From assembly GCA_937871645.1 (NCBI GenBank), contig CALMPZ010000498.1, positions 1 through 21,027 on the forward strand: a DNA stretch of 21,027 bases, read 5' to 3'. The stretch is from an uncultured Polymorphobacter sp. Its GTDB lineage: Bacteria; Pseudomonadota; Alphaproteobacteria; Sphingomonadales; Sphingomonadaceae. The translations under genes and the position numbers were made by a program. The notes under the pieces are model-generated. The model saw only the letters and a list, made by a program, of their open reading frames with translations, was not told the origin of the DNA and did no database searches. Of this stretch, positions 7,020-18,710 are shown piece after piece (position 1 is the first letter of the stretch; the number at the start of each line of letters is the position of its first letter).

Positions 7020-7376
7020 TTAAAACTCCAAACCGGCTTCGCGGGCGCCTTCGGCAAGTGCCTTGACGCGACCGTGGAACAGGAAGCCGCCGCGATCGAA
7101 CACGACGGTGGTGACACCGGCGGCCTTGGCGCGTTCAGCGAGGCGCTTGCCGACTTCGTTTGCAGCCGTCGTGCTCGCGCCGGTCGTGCCGCGCACGTCC
7201 TTTTCCAGCGTCGAGGCCGAAGCCACCGTCACGCCGGCGGCATCATCGATGACCTGCGCATAGATGTGCTGCGAAGAGCGATGGATCGACAGACGCGGAC
7301 GTCCGCTCGACTTCGCCTTGAGTGCGGTGCGAACGCGCCGGCGGCGCTGTTCGAACAAGGATAGTTCTTTGCCCAT
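7020..7376 (-). CDS. rplR: 50S ribosomal protein L18
   Basis: L18 binds 5S rRNA in the central protuberance together with L5 and L25. The 118-residue product starts [20 protein letters not shown], with [20 protein letters not shown] and the C-terminal [20 protein letters not shown] motif. Its ATG shares one base with the rplF stop (TAATG), which suggests coupled translation. It is followed closely by rpsE. Confidence 0.98.
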   Translation of the reverse strand: MGKELSLFEQRRRRVRTALKAKSSGRPRLSIHRSSQHIYAQVIDDAAGVTVASASTLEKDVRGTTGASTTAANEVGKRLAERAKAAGVTTVVFDRGGFLFHGRVKALAEGAREAGLEF

Positions 7377-7909
7377 TACTTCTTCTTCCCTTCCTTGCGG
7401 AAGATGAACTCGCCGCGATACTTGATACCCTTGCCCTTGTAAGGCTCGGGCTTGCGCCAGCGGCGGATTTCCGCCGCAACCTGGCCGACCTGCTGGCGAT
7501 CGGCACCGGTAATCTCGACCGTCGTCTGGTCGGGAGTCTTGATGGCGATGCCTTCGGGGATCGGGAAGTCGACATCATGGCTGTAGCCGAGCTGCAGCTT
7601 GAGGTTCGACCCCTGGACGCTGGCACGATAGCCGACGCCGGTGATTTCGAGGACCTTGGTGAAGCCGTCCGAAACGCCGACCACGAGGTTCGAAACCATC
7701 GTGCGCTGCATGCCCCAAAAGGCCCGCGCGCGCTTCGACTCGTTCGCCGGCATTACCGAAATGGCGCCGTCTTCGAGCGTGTAGCTGATGTCTTCGACCA
7801 GCGGCATCGACAGGGTGCCCTTGGGACCCTTGACGTTGATCTGGCCGCCTTCGATGGTGGCGGTGACTCCGGCTGGAACCGGGACCGATTTCTTACCGAT
7901 GCGCGACAT
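7376..7909 (-). CDS. rplF: 50S ribosomal protein L6
   Basis: L6 is a two-domain protein near the factor-binding site of the large subunit. The 177-residue product matches the usual length. It starts [15 protein letters not shown], contains [23 protein letters not shown] in its middle, and ends with the typical [14 protein letters not shown] segment and a lysine tail. It lies 3 bases after rpsH and overlaps rplR by one base. Confidence 0.98.
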   Translation of the reverse strand: MSRIGKKSVPVPAGVTATIEGGQINVKGPKGTLSMPLVEDISYTLEDGAISVMPANESKRARAFWGMQRTMVSNLVVGVSDGFTKVLEITGVGYRASVQGSNLKLQLGYSHDVDFPIPEGIAIKTPDQTTVEITGADRQQVGQVAAEIRRWRKPEPYKGKGIKYRGEFIFRKEGKKK

Positions 7910-7912
7910 GGC

Positions 7913-8311
7913 TTAGAATACCTGACAAAGGACTTCGCCGCCGGCATTCTGCTCGCGCGCTTCCGCGTCGGACAGAACACCCTTGGGCGTCGAAACAATG
8001 GCGATGCCGAGACCGTTGCGGATCCGCGGCAAGTCGTTCGCGCCCGAATAGACGCGGCGGCCGGGCTTGGAGATCCGCGCAATGTGCTGGATCGCCGGCT
8101 GGCCTTCGAAATACTTCAGATCGATGCGCAGCGCCGCCTGGGCGTTGCCGCTGTCGGCATCGCTGTAGCCGCGAATATAACCTTCGCGCTGCAGCACATC
8201 GAGAACGCGGGCGCGCAGCTTTGACGCCGGCGTCAGCACCGAATCCTTGCGGGCCTGCTGGCCGTTGCGGATGCGGGTGAGCATATCACCCAGGGGATCA
8301 GTCAATGACAT
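7913..8311 (-). CDS. rpsH: 30S ribosomal protein S8
   Basis: S8 is a primary 16S rRNA-binding protein of the platform. In E. coli it is also the translational repressor of the spc operon, acting at rplE. The 132-residue product starts [18 protein letters not shown] and carries [39 protein letters not shown], the conserved RNA-binding C-terminal half. I saw no obvious S8-box mimic at rplE, but I did not model RNA folds. It lies between rpsN and rplF. Confidence 0.98.
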   Translation of the reverse strand: MSLTDPLGDMLTRIRNGQQARKDSVLTPASKLRARVLDVLQREGYIRGYSDADSGNAQAALRIDLKYFEGQPAIQHIARISKPGRRVYSGANDLPRIRNGLGIAIVSTPKGVLSDAEAREQNAGGEVLCQVF

Positions 8312-8320
8312 ATCGTGCCC

Positions 8321-8626
8321 TTACCAGCTCGACTTCGTCACGCCGGGGATGAGGCCCTTGTTGGCCAGTTCCCGCAGCATGATGCGCGACAATTTGAACT
8401 TGCGATAGACGGCGCGGCTGCGACCGGTCAGCTCGCAACGGTTGCGGACCCGCGTCGGGTTCGCGTTGCGCGGCAGTTCCGCCATCTTCAGGCGGGCCAT
8501 CAGGCGCTCGCCTTCGTCCTTGCTCTCGTCGGCGGCAATCGCCTTCAAGGCTGCGAACTTCGGCGCATACTGCTTGACCATCGCCTTGCGGCGGTTGTTC
8601 TTGTTAACTGAGCTCTTCTTTGCCAT
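8321..8626 (-). CDS. rpsN: 30S ribosomal protein S14 (zinc-independent type)
   Basis: S14 helps assemble the 30S head. The 101-residue product is the long form without the CxxC pairs of zinc-binding S14; only one cysteine is present. It starts [20 protein letters not shown] and ends with the conserved [20 protein letters not shown] and [11 protein letters not shown]. It starts one base after the rplE stop. Confidence 0.98.
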   Translation of the reverse strand: MAKKSSVNKNNRRKAMVKQYAPKFAALKAIAADESKDEGERLMARLKMAELPRNANPTRVRNRCELTGRSRAVYRKFKLSRIMLRELANKGLIPGVTKSSW

Positions 8627-8627
8627 C

Positions 8628-9209
8628 TCAAGCAGCCTTCTTGGCTTCGTTCATGCCGGTGAACGGCATGCCGAATGCATAGAGCAACGCCCGCGCTTCA
8701 TCGTCGGTCTTCGCGGTCGTCGTGATGATGATGTCCATGCCGCGGATCTTGGCGATGCGGTCATAGTTGATTTCCGGGAACACGATCTGTTCCTTGAGGC
8801 CCATCGCATAGTTGCCACGGCCATCGAACGACTTCGGGTTCACACCACGGAAATCTCGGACGCGCGGCAGCGCGATGGTGATCAGGCGATCGAGGAAATC
8901 GTACATCTTCTCGCGGCGCAGCGTCACCTTGCAGCCGATCGGCATGCCTTCGCGCAGCTTGAACACGGCGACCGACTTCTTGGCGCGCGTGACGACCGGC
9001 TTCTGGCCGGCTATCAGCGCCATTTCAGCGGCAGCCGCATCGACAAGCTTCTTGTCCTGCGTTGCGTCGCCGACACCCATGTTGATGACAATCTTGTCAA
9101 TCTTGGGCACCTGCATCAGGTTCTTGTAACCGAACTGCTCGACCATCTGGGCGCGGATCTTGTCCACGTACAGTTGCTGCATCTTGGTCAGTTTAGCTGC
9201 ATCAGCCAT
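8628..9209 (-). CDS. rplE: 50S ribosomal protein L5
   Basis: L5 binds 5S rRNA in the central protuberance and touches the P-site tRNA. The 193-residue product has the conserved [15 protein letters not shown] segment, [23 protein letters not shown] and [16 protein letters not shown]. The C-terminal [19 protein letters not shown] is also present. Its ATG lies inside the end of rplX (8-base overlap), which suggests translational coupling. Confidence 0.98.
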   Translation of the reverse strand: MADAAKLTKMQQLYVDKIRAQMVEQFGYKNLMQVPKIDKIVINMGVGDATQDKKLVDAAAAEMALIAGQKPVVTRAKKSVAVFKLREGMPIGCKVTLRREKMYDFLDRLITIALPRVRDFRGVNPKSFDGRGNYAMGLKEQIVFPEINYDRIAKIRGMDIIITTTAKTDDEARALLYAFGMPFTGMNEAKKAA

Positions 9210-9525
9210 CGATCACCTCACCCGACCGCTTGGCAACACGTACCTTGCGACCATCTTCCAGAATCTTGAAACCCACGCGCGTCGGCTTGCCGGTCTTGGG
9301 GTCTTCGATTGCGACCTTCGACACGAACATCGGCGCTTCGATACGCTCGAGGCCACCCTGCGGGTTGGCCTGCGTCGGCTTGCGGTGGCGCGTCATCATG
9401 TTGACGCCGCTGACCACGACCTTGCCTTCCTTGGGCATCGCCTTGGTGACTTCACCGTGGCGGCCCTTGTCCTTACCCGACAGGACGACGACCTTGTCGC
9501 CCTTCTTGATTTTGGCAGCCGACAT
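9202..9525 (-). CDS. rplX: 50S ribosomal protein L24
   Basis: L24 is an early-assembly protein that binds the 5' end of 23S rRNA. The 107-residue product has the KOW motif ([20 protein letters not shown], residues 5-24), followed by [10 protein letters not shown] and the [16 protein letters not shown] segment. It overlaps rplN by one base (TAATG) and rplE by eight bases, forming a tightly coupled trio. Confidence 0.98.
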   Translation of the reverse strand: MSAAKIKKGDKVVVLSGKDKGRHGEVTKAMPKEGKVVVSGVNMMTRHRKPTQANPQGGLERIEAPMFVSKVAIEDPKTGKPTRVGFKILEDGRKVRVAKRSGEVIDG

Positions 9526-9893
9526 TACAGCACCTCCGGCGCGAGACTGATGATCTTCATGTGACCCGAAGCGCGCAGCTCGCGCACGACCGGGCCAAAG
9601 ATACGCGTGCCGATCGGTTCTTCGTTCTTGTTGATGAGAACGGCGGCATTGGTATCGAAACGGATGACCGAACCATCGGCGCGGCGGATGTCCTTGGCGG
9701 TGCGAACGACGACAGCACGGTGCACGTCGCCCTTCTTGACCTTGCCCTTGGGTGCGGCTTCCTTGACGGAAACGACGATGGTGTCACCGACGCCGGCAAC
9801 GCGACGCTTCGAGCCACCCAGCACCTTGATGCACATCACCCGCTTGGCGCCACTGTTGTCGGCCACTTCAAGGTTCGTCTGCATCTGGATCAT
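9525..9893 (-). CDS. rplN: 50S ribosomal protein L14
   Basis: L14 lies at the subunit interface and forms bridge B8. The 122-residue product has the family length and starts [20 protein letters not shown], followed by [26 protein letters not shown] and the C-terminal FGPVVRELR. It is the first gene of the spc group and follows rpsQ after a 49-base gap in which I saw no clear promoter or terminator. Confidence 0.98.
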   Translation of the reverse strand: MIQMQTNLEVADNSGAKRVMCIKVLGGSKRRVAGVGDTIVVSVKEAAPKGKVKKGDVHRAVVVRTAKDIRRADGSVIRFDTNAAVLINKNEEPIGTRIFGPVVRELRASGHMKIISLAPEVL

Positions 9894-9942
9894 GTTGCGA
9901 TCCTTCCTCTAAAATTCGTGAAAACGAGAACGATCGGGCGGA

Positions 9943-10182
9943 TTAACCGCTGACCTTCTCGAGCACTTTCCAGGTCTTCAGCTTGGAGATCGGCGCGCAT
10001 TCTTCAATGCGGACGGTATCGCCTTCGCGGATGACATTGCCCTCGTCATGGGCGTGATACTTCTTCGAACGACGGATGATCTTGCCATAGACCGGATGCG
10101 CAACCTTGCGCTCGATCAGCACGACCACGGTCTTGTCGGTCTTGTCGGACACGACTTTGCCCTGCAACACGCGCTTCGGCAT
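9943..10182 (-). CDS. rpsQ: 30S ribosomal protein S17
   Basis: S17 is an early 16S rRNA-binding protein with an OB fold. The 79-residue product starts [20 protein letters not shown], has the conserved [24 protein letters not shown] block, and continues with [19 protein letters not shown]. It starts two bases after rpmC and is the last gene of the S10 group. Confidence 0.98.
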   Translation of the reverse strand: MPKRVLQGKVVSDKTDKTVVVLIERKVAHPVYGKIIRRSKKYHAHDEGNVIREGDTVRIEECAPISKLKTWKVLEKVSG

Positions 10183-10184
10183 GA

Positions 10185-10394
10185 TTAAATCTCCTTCTGC
10201 GCGGCAGCGGCGCGTTGGCCCTGCAGCGTCTTGATGCGCGCAATGTTGCGGCGCACTTCGCGGACGCGGCTCGGCTTTTCGAGCTGGCCGGTGGCGGCCT
10301 GGAAGCGCAGGTTGAACTGCTCGCGCTTCATGTCGCCGAGCTGCGTAGCGAGCTGGTCGTCGCTGGCAACCTTCAGATCATCGATCTTGGTCAT
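10185..10394 (-). CDS. rpmC: 50S ribosomal protein L29
   Basis: L29 is a small helical protein at the tunnel exit, where trigger factor and SRP dock near L23. The 69-residue product has the usual two-helix pattern with [20 protein letters not shown] and [13 protein letters not shown]. It lies between rplP (11-base gap) and rpsQ (2-base gap), its standard position. Confidence 0.98.
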   Translation of the reverse strand: MTKIDDLKVASDDQLATQLGDMKREQFNLRFQAATGQLEKPSRVREVRRNIARIKTLQGQRAAAAQKEI

Positions 10395-10405
10395 CTTACC
10401 TTACC

Positions 10406-10834
10406 TTATGCTTCGCCGGTCGGCTCGCCGAGGCGAACGATGACCTTGGTCTTGATCGGCAGCTTGGCAGCAGCACGTTCGAAGGCGCCCTTGGCGACAT
10501 CGTACGGCACGCCGTCGAGTTCGAACATGATCCGGCCCGGCTTGACGCGTGCGGCCCAGAATTCAGGCGAACCCTTACCCTTACCCATGCGGACTTCGTT
10601 GGGCTTCTGCGTGACCGGCACATCGGGGAAGATGCGGATCCACAACCGGCCGGCGCGCTTGATGTGACGCGAAATCGCCCGGCGGGCGGCTTCGATCTGG
10701 CGTGCCGTGATACGGTCGGGCTCCATCGCCTTCAGGCCGAAGGCGCCGAAGTTGAGCGCAGTGCCGCCCTTGGCGTCGCCATGGATGCGACCCTTGAACT
10801 GCTTGCGGAATTTTGTGCGCTTTGGCTGCAACAT
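10406..10834 (-). CDS. rplP: 50S ribosomal protein L16
   Basis: L16 helps form the A-site region of the peptidyl-transferase centre and is needed for late 50S assembly. The 142-residue product starts [16 protein letters not shown] and has the conserved [19 protein letters not shown] helix. It continues with [21 protein letters not shown] and the RPG turn ([13 protein letters not shown]). It lies 21 bases after rpsC. Confidence 0.98.
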   Translation of the reverse strand: MLQPKRTKFRKQFKGRIHGDAKGGTALNFGAFGLKAMEPDRITARQIEAARRAISRHIKRAGRLWIRIFPDVPVTQKPNEVRMGKGKGSPEFWAARVKPGRIMFELDGVPYDVAKGAFERAAAKLPIKTKVIVRLGEPTGEA

Positions 10835-10855
10835 TTGAACTATCCCTTAGCGCGA

Positions 10856-11551
10856 TTAACGGGCGGGCCGGACGCCGGAAGTCTGGGCTTCCATCATCAA
10901 CCGGTCCTGCGCCATCGGATCATTGCCGAGAATTTCGCCCTTGAAGATCCAGACCTTGATGCCGCAAACGCCGTAAGCGGTGTGGGCCTGGGCTTCGGCG
11001 TAATCGACATTGGCGCGCAGCGTGTGCAACGGCACGCGACCTTCGCGGTACCATTCGGTGCGGGCGATTTCAGCGCCGCCCAAACGGCCCGAGCAGGTGA
11101 TCTTGATGCCTTCGGCACCCAGACGCAGTGCCGACTGAACCGCACGCTTCATGGCGCGACGGAAAGCGATACGACGCTCGAGCTGGTCGGCAACGCCCTG
11201 GGCAACCAGACGGCTGTCGATTTCCGGCTTGCGGATTTCGACGATGTTGACCGAAACGTCGCTCTTGGTCATCGCACCGATCTGCTGCTTGAGCTTGTCG
11301 ATGTCGGCGCCCTTCTTGCCGATGATGACACCCGGGCGGGCGGCATAAATCGACACGCGGCACAGCTTGGCCGGACGTTCAATGACCACCTTCGAGATCG
11401 CTGCCTGCGCATGCGTCTTGACGATGAAGTTGCGGATCTTGATGTCTTCGATCAGCAAACGGCCATAGTCTTCGCCTTCGGCAAACCAGCGGCTGTCCCA
11501 GGTGCGGTTGATCTGCAGGCGCAGACCGATCGGGTTGGACTTGTGACCCAT
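10856..11551 (-). CDS. rpsC: 30S ribosomal protein S3
   Basis: S3 surrounds the mRNA entry channel with S4 and S5 and has helicase-related contacts. The 231-residue product starts [20 protein letters not shown] and includes a KH domain with GXXG as GKKG ([15 protein letters not shown]). The C-terminal domain has [20 protein letters not shown]. Its ATG shares one base with the rplV stop. Confidence 0.98.
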   Translation of the reverse strand: MGHKSNPIGLRLQINRTWDSRWFAEGEDYGRLLIEDIKIRNFIVKTHAQAAISKVVIERPAKLCRVSIYAARPGVIIGKKGADIDKLKQQIGAMTKSDVSVNIVEIRKPEIDSRLVAQGVADQLERRIAFRRAMKRAVQSALRLGAEGIKITCSGRLGGAEIARTEWYREGRVPLHTLRANVDYAEAQAHTAYGVCGIKVWIFKGEILGNDPMAQDRLMMEAQTSGVRPAR

Positions 11552-11940
11552 TATGCGTTCTCCGCTTCGTCACCGAGTTCGCGCACGACGACGCGGATAC
11601 GGCTGAACGGCTTGATGATGCGCGAAGCACGACCACGCGCACGCGGCGTGAAGCGCTTCATCACCAGCGCCTTGCCGACGCTGGCTTCCTGGACGACGAG
11701 AGCATCGACGTCGAGGTTGTGATTGTTTTCGGCGTTGGCGATGGCGGACGCCAGCACCTTGCGCACGTCAATCGCCATGGCCTTCTTCGAGAAGGTCAGG
11801 ATGTTGAGCGCGTCGCCAACCTTCTTGCCGCGGATCAGGCCCGCAACGAGGTTGAGCTTGTACGGCGAACCACGCACGGTCGTCGCGACCGCAAGTGCTT
11901 CCTTGTCGCCAACGCGGCGCGGATTTACGGGCTTGCCCAT
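11551..11940 (-). CDS. rplV: 50S ribosomal protein L22
   Basis: L22 lines the nascent-peptide exit tunnel near the constriction with L4. The 129-residue product carries [31 protein letters not shown] and the tunnel-loop region ([14 protein letters not shown]). It is longer than E. coli L22 (110 aa), partly from an N-terminal addition. It overlaps both rpsS and rpsC by one base. Confidence 0.98.
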   Translation of the reverse strand: MGKPVNPRRVGDKEALAVATTVRGSPYKLNLVAGLIRGKKVGDALNILTFSKKAMAIDVRKVLASAIANAENNHNLDVDALVVQEASVGKALVMKRFTPRARGRASRIIKPFSRIRVVVRELGDEAENA

Positions 11941-12218
11941 CAGCGTTTCGCCTTCTTGTCGGCGGCATGGCCGGTGAACGTGCGCGTCGGCGCGAATTCA
12001 CCCAGCTTCATGCCGACCATGTCTTCGTTGACCGACACCGGCACGAACTTGCGGCCGTTGTAGACGGTGAAGGTGAGGCCGACGAACTGCGGGAGGATCG
12101 TCGAGCGGCGCGACCAGGTCTTGATCGGGCGCGCGTTCGACCCGGCCTCCTGCTGGGTTTCGGCCTTCTTCAGCAAATGCAGGTCTACGAACGGACCTTT
12201 CCAAACGGAGCGGCTCAT
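11940..12218 (-). CDS. rpsS: 30S ribosomal protein S19
   Basis: S19 forms a head complex with S13 and contacts the A-site finger bridge. The 92-residue product starts [20 protein letters not shown], with the conserved [26 protein letters not shown] and [15 protein letters not shown] motifs. It lies 3 bases after rplB and overlaps rplV (TGATG). Confidence 0.99.
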   Translation of the reverse strand: MSRSVWKGPFVDLHLLKKAETQQEAGSNARPIKTWSRRSTILPQFVGLTFTVYNGRKFVPVSVNEDMVGMKLGEFAPTRTFTGHAADKKAKR

Positions 12219-12221
12219 CGC

Positions 12222-13058
12222 TTACCTCTTCTTCTTCGCATGACGCGAGCGGATGATCATCTTGTCGGTCGACTTGTTCGACCGGGTCTTGGCGCCCTTG
12301 GTCGGCTTGCCCCACGGGGTCACCGGATGGCGACCGCCCGAGGTCCGGCCTTCACCACCGCCGTGCGGATGGTCGACCGGGTTCTTCGCCACACCGCGGG
12401 TCAGCGGGCGATGGCCGAGCCAGCGCGTCCGGCCAGCCTTGGCGTGGTTGGTGTTCGAATTGTCGGGGTTCGACACGGCACCGACGGTGGCCATGCATTC
12501 CGACCGCGTGTAGCGCTGTTCACCCGAGTTGAGGCGGATGATGACCATGCCCTTGTCGCGGCCGACAACCTGCACGAACGTACCGGCGGCACGGGCGATC
12601 TGGCCGCCCTTGCCGGGCTTCAGCTCGACGTTATGGACAATGGTGCCAACCGGCATCTGGCCGATTTCCATCGCATTGCCCGGCTTCACGTCGACCTTCT
12701 TGCCCGCGACGATCGTGTCACCGACAGCAAGGCGCTGCGGCGCGATGATGTAGGTCTGCTGACCATCGGGATACTTCACCAGCGCGATGAACGCCGAACG
12801 GTTGGGATCGTATTCGAGACGCTCGACCGTTGCCGGCTGGTCCCAGATGCGTCGCTTGAAATCGACGATCCGGTACAGCTGCTTGTGGCCGCCGGCGATG
12901 CCGCGTGCGGTCGCATGACCCATGTTGTTGCGACCACCGGTCTTGCGCAGACCTTCGGTCAGCGACTTGACGGGACGGCCCTTGTGCAGCGCCGAACGGT
13001 CGACCAGGATCAGGCCACGACGGCCCGGCGAAGTCGGATTATAATGTTTGAGTGCCAT
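12222..13058 (-). CDS. rplB: 50S ribosomal protein L2
   Basis: L2 is required for subunit association and supports peptidyl-transferase activity. The 278-residue product starts [17 protein letters not shown], has the RNA-binding core ([20 protein letters not shown], then [19 protein letters not shown]), and a C-terminal segment [20 protein letters not shown] with the conserved histidine region. It lies between rplW and rpsS. Confidence 0.99.
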   Translation of the reverse strand: MALKHYNPTSPGRRGLILVDRSALHKGRPVKSLTEGLRKTGGRNNMGHATARGIAGGHKQLYRIVDFKRRIWDQPATVERLEYDPNRSAFIALVKYPDGQQTYIIAPQRLAVGDTIVAGKKVDVKPGNAMEIGQMPVGTIVHNVELKPGKGGQIARAAGTFVQVVGRDKGMVIIRLNSGEQRYTRSECMATVGAVSNPDNSNTNHAKAGRTRWLGHRPLTRGVAKNPVDHPHGGGEGRTSGGRHPVTPWGKPTKGAKTRSNKSTDKMIIRSRHAKKKR

Positions 13059-13068
13059 CGATCCTGCC

Positions 13069-13392
13069 TCAGATACCGGTGGTCACGTCGATGCGGTCGC
13101 CTTCAGCGAGCGTCACCACGGCCTTCTTCTCGTCCGAACGCTGATAGGGCTTGCCCTTCCAGCGCTTGTTCTTGCCCTTCTGGACCATCGTGTTCACGGC
13201 GAGCACCTTGACCGAGAAGAGCGCTTCGACAGCGGCCTTGATCTCGGGCTTCGACGCGTCGCGCGCGACCTTGAAGATGACCTGGTTGAATTCGCTGACC
13301 AGCGTCGACTTCTCGGTGATGACCGGCTTCACGATGATATCGTAATGCTTCAGGTCGATGGCCGTAGCGGCCGATTTGGGGGCCTTAGCCAT
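13069..13392 (-). CDS. rplW: 50S ribosomal protein L23
   Basis: L23 sits at the tunnel exit and is the main docking site for trigger factor and SRP. The 107-residue product has [38 protein letters not shown] and [20 protein letters not shown], which is lightly altered from the usual family pattern. Its ATG lies within the last codons of rplD (8-base overlap). Confidence 0.98.
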   Translation of the reverse strand: MAKAPKSAATAIDLKHYDIIVKPVITEKSTLVSEFNQVIFKVARDASKPEIKAAVEALFSVKVLAVNTMVQKGKNKRWKGKPYQRSDEKKAVVTLAEGDRIDVTTGI

Positions 13393-14008
13393 TGATCCGT
13401 GCCTCCAGCTGAGCCACGGCAGCGCGGGTCAGGACCAGCGTGTCGTGGTTGAGGATGTCGTAAACATTGGCGCCAACAGCAGGCATCACGTCGATCTTGT
13501 GCAGGTTGGCACAGGCGAGCGCGAAGCTTGCATCGACCGCTGCACCATCAACGAACAACCCGCTGGTGATGCCGAGACCGTTCAAGCGCTCGATGAGCAC
13601 CTTGGTCTTGGCGTCGCCGAGGGCGAGGTCTTCGACGATGACGAGCTTGCCTTCGGCAACCTTGACCGACAAGGCAGTCGCGAGGCCGAGGCTGCGGATC
13701 TTCTTGTTGAGGCCAGGGTTGAAATCGCGAACGCGCGGACCGTGGGCCTTACCACCGCCGATGAACTGCGGTGCAGCGCGGTTACCGTGACGGGCGCTAC
13801 CGCCACCCTTCTGGTTGCCGAGCTTCTTGCCGGTGCGCTTGACGTCCGAGCGCTCGGCAGCACCGCGGGCGGTGCCGCGACGCTTTTCGAGCTGCCAGGT
13901 GACAACGCGGTGCAGGATGTCGACGCGAGCGGGCTTGCCGAACACGTTTTCGTCGAGCTCGATGCTGCCGCTGGCGGCGGCGGCGAGGGTTTTGACTTCA
14001 AGTTTCAT
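13385..14008 (-). CDS. rplD: 50S ribosomal protein L4
   Basis: L4 contributes a loop to the exit-tunnel constriction. In E. coli it is also the autoregulator of the S10 operon, acting on the leader RNA. The 207-residue product starts [20 protein letters not shown] and includes the extended loop region ([20 protein letters not shown]). The ATG at 14008 is preferred over an in-frame TTG at 14017, which overlaps the rplC stop. AGAGG lies about ten bases upstream. Confidence 0.97.
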   Translation of the reverse strand: MKLEVKTLAAAASGSIELDENVFGKPARVDILHRVVTWQLEKRRGTARGAAERSDVKRTGKKLGNQKGGGSARHGNRAAPQFIGGGKAHGPRVRDFNPGLNKKIRSLGLATALSVKVAEGKLVIVEDLALGDAKTKVLIERLNGLGITSGLFVDGAAVDASFALACANLHKIDVMPAVGANVYDILNHDTLVLTRAAVAQLEARING

Positions 14009-14013
14009 GATGC

Positions 14014-14754
14014 TCAAGCCTCTTCGGTCTGAGCTTCGGCGGCCGGCGCGGGTTCAACCGCGACAGGTGCCGAAACGTTGTTGCTCTTGAGCGAGGCCGG
14101 GTACGGCGCGGCGTCGGGGCGCGGGCCCTTGACGGCGTCCTTGACGGTCAGCCAGCTGCCCTTGTGGCCCGGAACCGAACCCTTGACGAAAATGAGACCG
14201 CGCTCGACATCGGTCGAGACGACTTCGAGGTTCTGCTGGGTGCGCTGACGGTCGCCCATGTGGCCGGCCATCTTCTTGCCCTTGAACACCTTGCCGGGAT
14301 CCTGGCGCTGGCCGGTCGAACCGTGCGAACGGTGCGAGACCGAGACACCGTGCGTGGCACGCAGACCGCCGAAGTTCCAGCGCTTCATGGCGCCCTGGAA
14401 ACCCTTACCGACGGTGTGACCGGTGATGTCGACCAGCTGGCCGGCAATGAAATGATCCGCCGAGATGGTTTCGCCGGCGGTGAGCAGCGCGTCTTCGGAC
14501 ACGCGGAACTCGACGACCTTCGCCTTGGGCTCGACTTCGGCTTTGCCGAAATGGCCGCGCTCGGGCTTCGTCGTGTTCTTGGCCTTCTTCGTACCGGCGC
14601 CGAGCTGGACAGCGACGTAACCGTCGCGGTCTGCGGTGCGGGTCGAGACGACCTGGCAATTTTCGAGTGCGAGTACCGTTACAGGCACATGGCGACCGTC
14701 GTCCTGAAACAGACGGGTCATTCCCATTTTCTTCGCGATCACGCCAGTGCGCAT
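14014..14754 (-). CDS. rplC: 50S ribosomal protein L3
   Basis: L3 is an early-assembly protein near the peptidyl-transferase centre. The 246-residue product starts [20 protein letters not shown]. It contains the conserved [20 protein letters not shown] and [13 protein letters not shown] segments. A C-terminal tail of about 30 residues rich in Ala, Pro, Val and Glu makes it longer than E. coli L3 (209 aa). The ATG at 14754 is chosen because it matches family starts and has a GGAAAGGAT Shine-Dalgarno sequence; 18 extra upstream codons in frame are not credible. Confidence 0.98.
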   Translation of the reverse strand: MRTGVIAKKMGMTRLFQDDGRHVPVTVLALENCQVVSTRTADRDGYVAVQLGAGTKKAKNTTKPERGHFGKAEVEPKAKVVEFRVSEDALLTAGETISADHFIAGQLVDITGHTVGKGFQGAMKRWNFGGLRATHGVSVSHRSHGSTGQRQDPGKVFKGKKMAGHMGDRQRTQQNLEVVSTDVERGLIFVKGSVPGHKGSWLTVKDAVKGPRPDAAPYPASLKSNNVSAPVAVEPAPAAEAQTEEA

Positions 14755-14777
14755 GATCTTATCCTTTCCTGTCAGAG

Positions 14778-14845
14778 GCCCGGCCGAACCGGGCGTGATC
14801 CAAAACAAATCGCTCCGCGTATGTCGTCCGGGACTGTCGCCCCGG
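14778..14845. other. Two hairpins in the rpsJ-rplC spacer
   Basis: The 106-base gap between rpsJ and rplC holds GCCCGG/CCGGGC (14778-14783 and 14789-14794, five-base loop), close to the rplC ribosome-binding site. It also holds CCGGG/CCCGG (14828-14832 and 14841-14845). Neither has a T run on the minus strand. They may be regulatory or processing structures. Confidence 0.45.
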
Positions 14846-14860
14846 CCGTCGTATCAGGCC

Positions 14861-15175
14861 TTAAGCCTGCAGCTTGATCTCGATGTCGACACCGGCAGCG
14901 AGGTCGAGCTTCATCAGCGCGTCCACGGTCTGCGGCGTCGGGTCGACGATGTCGAGGAGGCGCTTGTAAGTCCGGACTTCGAACTGCTCGCGGCTCTTCT
15001 TGTCGACGTGGGGCGACCGGTTGACGGTGAACTTTTCGATACGCGTCGGCAAAGGAATCGGGCCGCGAATTGCTGCGCCGGTCCGCTTGGCCGTATCGGC
15101 AATCTCACTCGTGGCCATATCGAGCACACGGTGATCAAACGCCTTGAGGCGAATACGGATATTCTGCGTTTCCAT
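14861..15175 (-). CDS. rpsJ: 30S ribosomal protein S10
   Basis: S10 is a head protein that also acts as NusE in transcription antitermination. The 104-residue product starts [19 protein letters not shown], continues with [20 protein letters not shown] and the conserved [19 protein letters not shown], close to E. coli length (103 aa). The ATG at 15175 is preferred by family length; an in-frame ATG at 15187 would add four residues and cannot be excluded. Confidence 0.97.
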   Translation of the reverse strand: METQNIRIRLKAFDHRVLDMATSEIADTAKRTGAAIRGPIPLPTRIEKFTVNRSPHVDKKSREQFEVRTYKRLLDIVDPTPQTVDALMKLDLAAGVDIEIKLQA

Positions 15176-15206
15176 CAGTTCAACCATTCAACCTGTCAAA
15201 GAACAA

Positions 15207-15269
15207 GGCCGCTCCAATCAGTGCCGATTCGGTAGCTTCCGAATCGCCATCAACGAGAGTGGAGCGGCC
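15207..15269 (-). promoter_or_regulatory. Nested inverted repeats between tuf and rpsJ
   Basis: Outer arms GGCCGCTCCA (15207-15216) and TGGAGCGGCC (15260-15269) are perfect 10-bp inverted repeats. Inside them CGATTCGG (15225-15232) and CCGAATCG (15239-15246) form a perfect 8-bp hairpin with a 6-base loop. On the minus strand the outer stem is followed by TTGTTCTTT. The structure could be a partial terminator after tuf or a leader controlling the S10 genes. The pairing is seen; the role is inferred. Confidence 0.65.
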
Positions 15270-15277
15270 CCTTACAC

Positions 15278-16468
15278 TTACTTGATGATGCTTGCAACCA
15301 CGCCCGAACCAACGGTGCGGCCACCTTCGCGAATTGCGAAGCGCAGACCCTGATCCATCGCGATCGGTGCGATGAGCTTGACGGTCAGCTGGACGTTGTC
15401 GCCGGGCATGACCATCTCGGTGCCTTCAGGCAGCTCGACAGTGCCGGTGACGTCGGTCGTGCGGAAATAGAACTGCGGGCGGTAGTTGGCGAAGAACGGC
15501 GTGTGACGGCCACCTTCATCCTTCGACAGCACGTAGACTTCGGCCACGAACTCGGTGTGCGGCTTGATCGAACCGGGCTTGCAGAGCACCTGGCCGCGTT
15601 CAACGTCTTCACGGCCAACGCCGCGGAGCAGTGCGCCGATGTTGTCGCCGGCCTGGCCCTGGTCGAGCAGCTTGCGGAACATTTCGACGCCGGTGCAGAC
15701 CGACTTGCGGGTGTCGTGGATGCCGACGATTTCGACTTCTTCGCCGACCTTGACGACACCCGATTCAACACGGCCGGTGACGACGGTGCCGCGACCCGAG
15801 ATCGAGAACACGTCTTCGATCGGCATCAGGAACGGACGGTCGAGGGCGCGCAGCGGCTGCGGGATGTAGTCGTCGACTGCAGCCATCAGCTTGAGAACGG
15901 CGTCGCGGCCGATTTCGTCGCGCTTGCTTTCGAGCGCCATCAGCGCCGAACCCTGGATGATCGGAATGTCATCGCCCGGGAAATCGTACTTCGACAGAAG
16001 CTCGCGGATTTCCATTTCGACGAGCTCGAGGATTTCGGGATCGTCAACCTGGTCGACCTTGTTCATGAACACGACCATCGCCGGCACGCCGACCTGCTTC
16101 GCCAGCAGGATGTGCTCGCGGGTCTGCGGCATCGGACCGTCGGTCGCCGAAACGACGAGAATCGCGCCGTCCATCTGCGCCGCGCCGGTGATCATGTTCT
16201 TCACATAGTCGGCGTGGCCGGGGCAATCGACGTGCGCATAGTGGCGCTTTTCGGTTTCGTATTCGACGTGTGCGGTCGAAATCGTGATACCGCGCTCGCG
16301 CTCTTCGGGAGCCTTGTCGATGTCGGCATAGGCGGTGAAGGTAGCGCCACCGGTTTCAGCCAGAATCTTGGTGATGGCAGCCGTCAACGACGTCTTGCCA
16401 TGATCGACGTGGCCGATCGTGCCGATGTTGCAGTGCGGCTTGTTCCGCTCGAATTTGGCTTTACCCAT
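15278..16468 (-). CDS. tuf: Elongation factor Tu
   Basis: EF-Tu delivers aminoacyl-tRNA to the ribosomal A site with GTP. The 396-residue product has the G1 motif GHVDHGKT (residues 19-26), G3 DCPGHADY, G4 NKVD and the SALMALE segment. Domains 2 and 3 follow, ending GVVASIIK. The ATG is preceded by GAGGG. It follows fusA after 83 bases with a UUCG hairpin. Whether a second tuf copy exists elsewhere cannot be seen here. Confidence 0.99.
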   Translation of the reverse strand: MGKAKFERNKPHCNIGTIGHVDHGKTSLTAAITKILAETGGATFTAYADIDKAPEERERGITISTAHVEYETEKRHYAHVDCPGHADYVKNMITGAAQMDGAILVVSATDGPMPQTREHILLAKQVGVPAMVVFMNKVDQVDDPEILELVEMEIRELLSKYDFPGDDIPIIQGSALMALESKRDEIGRDAVLKLMAAVDDYIPQPLRALDRPFLMPIEDVFSISGRGTVVTGRVESGVVKVGEEVEIVGIHDTRKSVCTGVEMFRKLLDQGQAGDNIGALLRGVGREDVERGQVLCKPGSIKPHTEFVAEVYVLSKDEGGRHTPFFANYRPQFYFRTTDVTGTVELPEGTEMVMPGDNVQLTVKLIAPIAMDQGLRFAIREGGRTVGSGVVASIIK

Positions 16469-16508
16469 GGCTTTTAAACCCTCTTGCTTGCGTTTGGTTC
16501 GGTGGTGT

Positions 16509-16522
16509 CGACCCGAAGGTCG
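16509..16522 (-). other. UUCG-tetraloop hairpin between fusA and tuf
   Basis: On the minus strand CGACC-TTCG-GGTCG forms a 5-bp stem closed by a C-G pair around a UUCG loop, a very stable RNA hairpin. No T run follows, so it is not a terminator. It may protect or separate the fusA and tuf parts of the transcript. Confidence 0.55.
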
Positions 16523-16551
16523 CGCTGATTAGTGGCTGGTTGTGGCAGAAA

Positions 16552-18624
<2,073 letters not shown>

Positions 18625-18633
18625 TTTCTTTAC

Positions 18634-18710
18634 TACCAGCGAGAGTGAACAGTCGCTGCCGCGGGGTTACCAGCGACAGCTTTCGTTGCTATCCCTGTTA
18701 CCAGCGATAG
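18634..18710. repeat. Three direct 12-mer repeats at the rpsG-fusA junction
   Basis: TACCAGCGA-N-AG occurs at 18634, 18668 and 18699 (plus-strand reading), spaced 34 and 31 bases apart. The third copy is the 3' end of rpsG, covering its final codons and stop. The two others lie in the spacer before fusA. The single variable base is G, C or T. They may be a small tandem duplication of the gene end. Confidence 0.65.

Noticed and set aside
11895..13211. 438-codon plus-strand open frame opposite rpsS, rplB and rplW
   Set aside because: Shadow of three certain ribosomal genes; no start signal and no recognisable domain.
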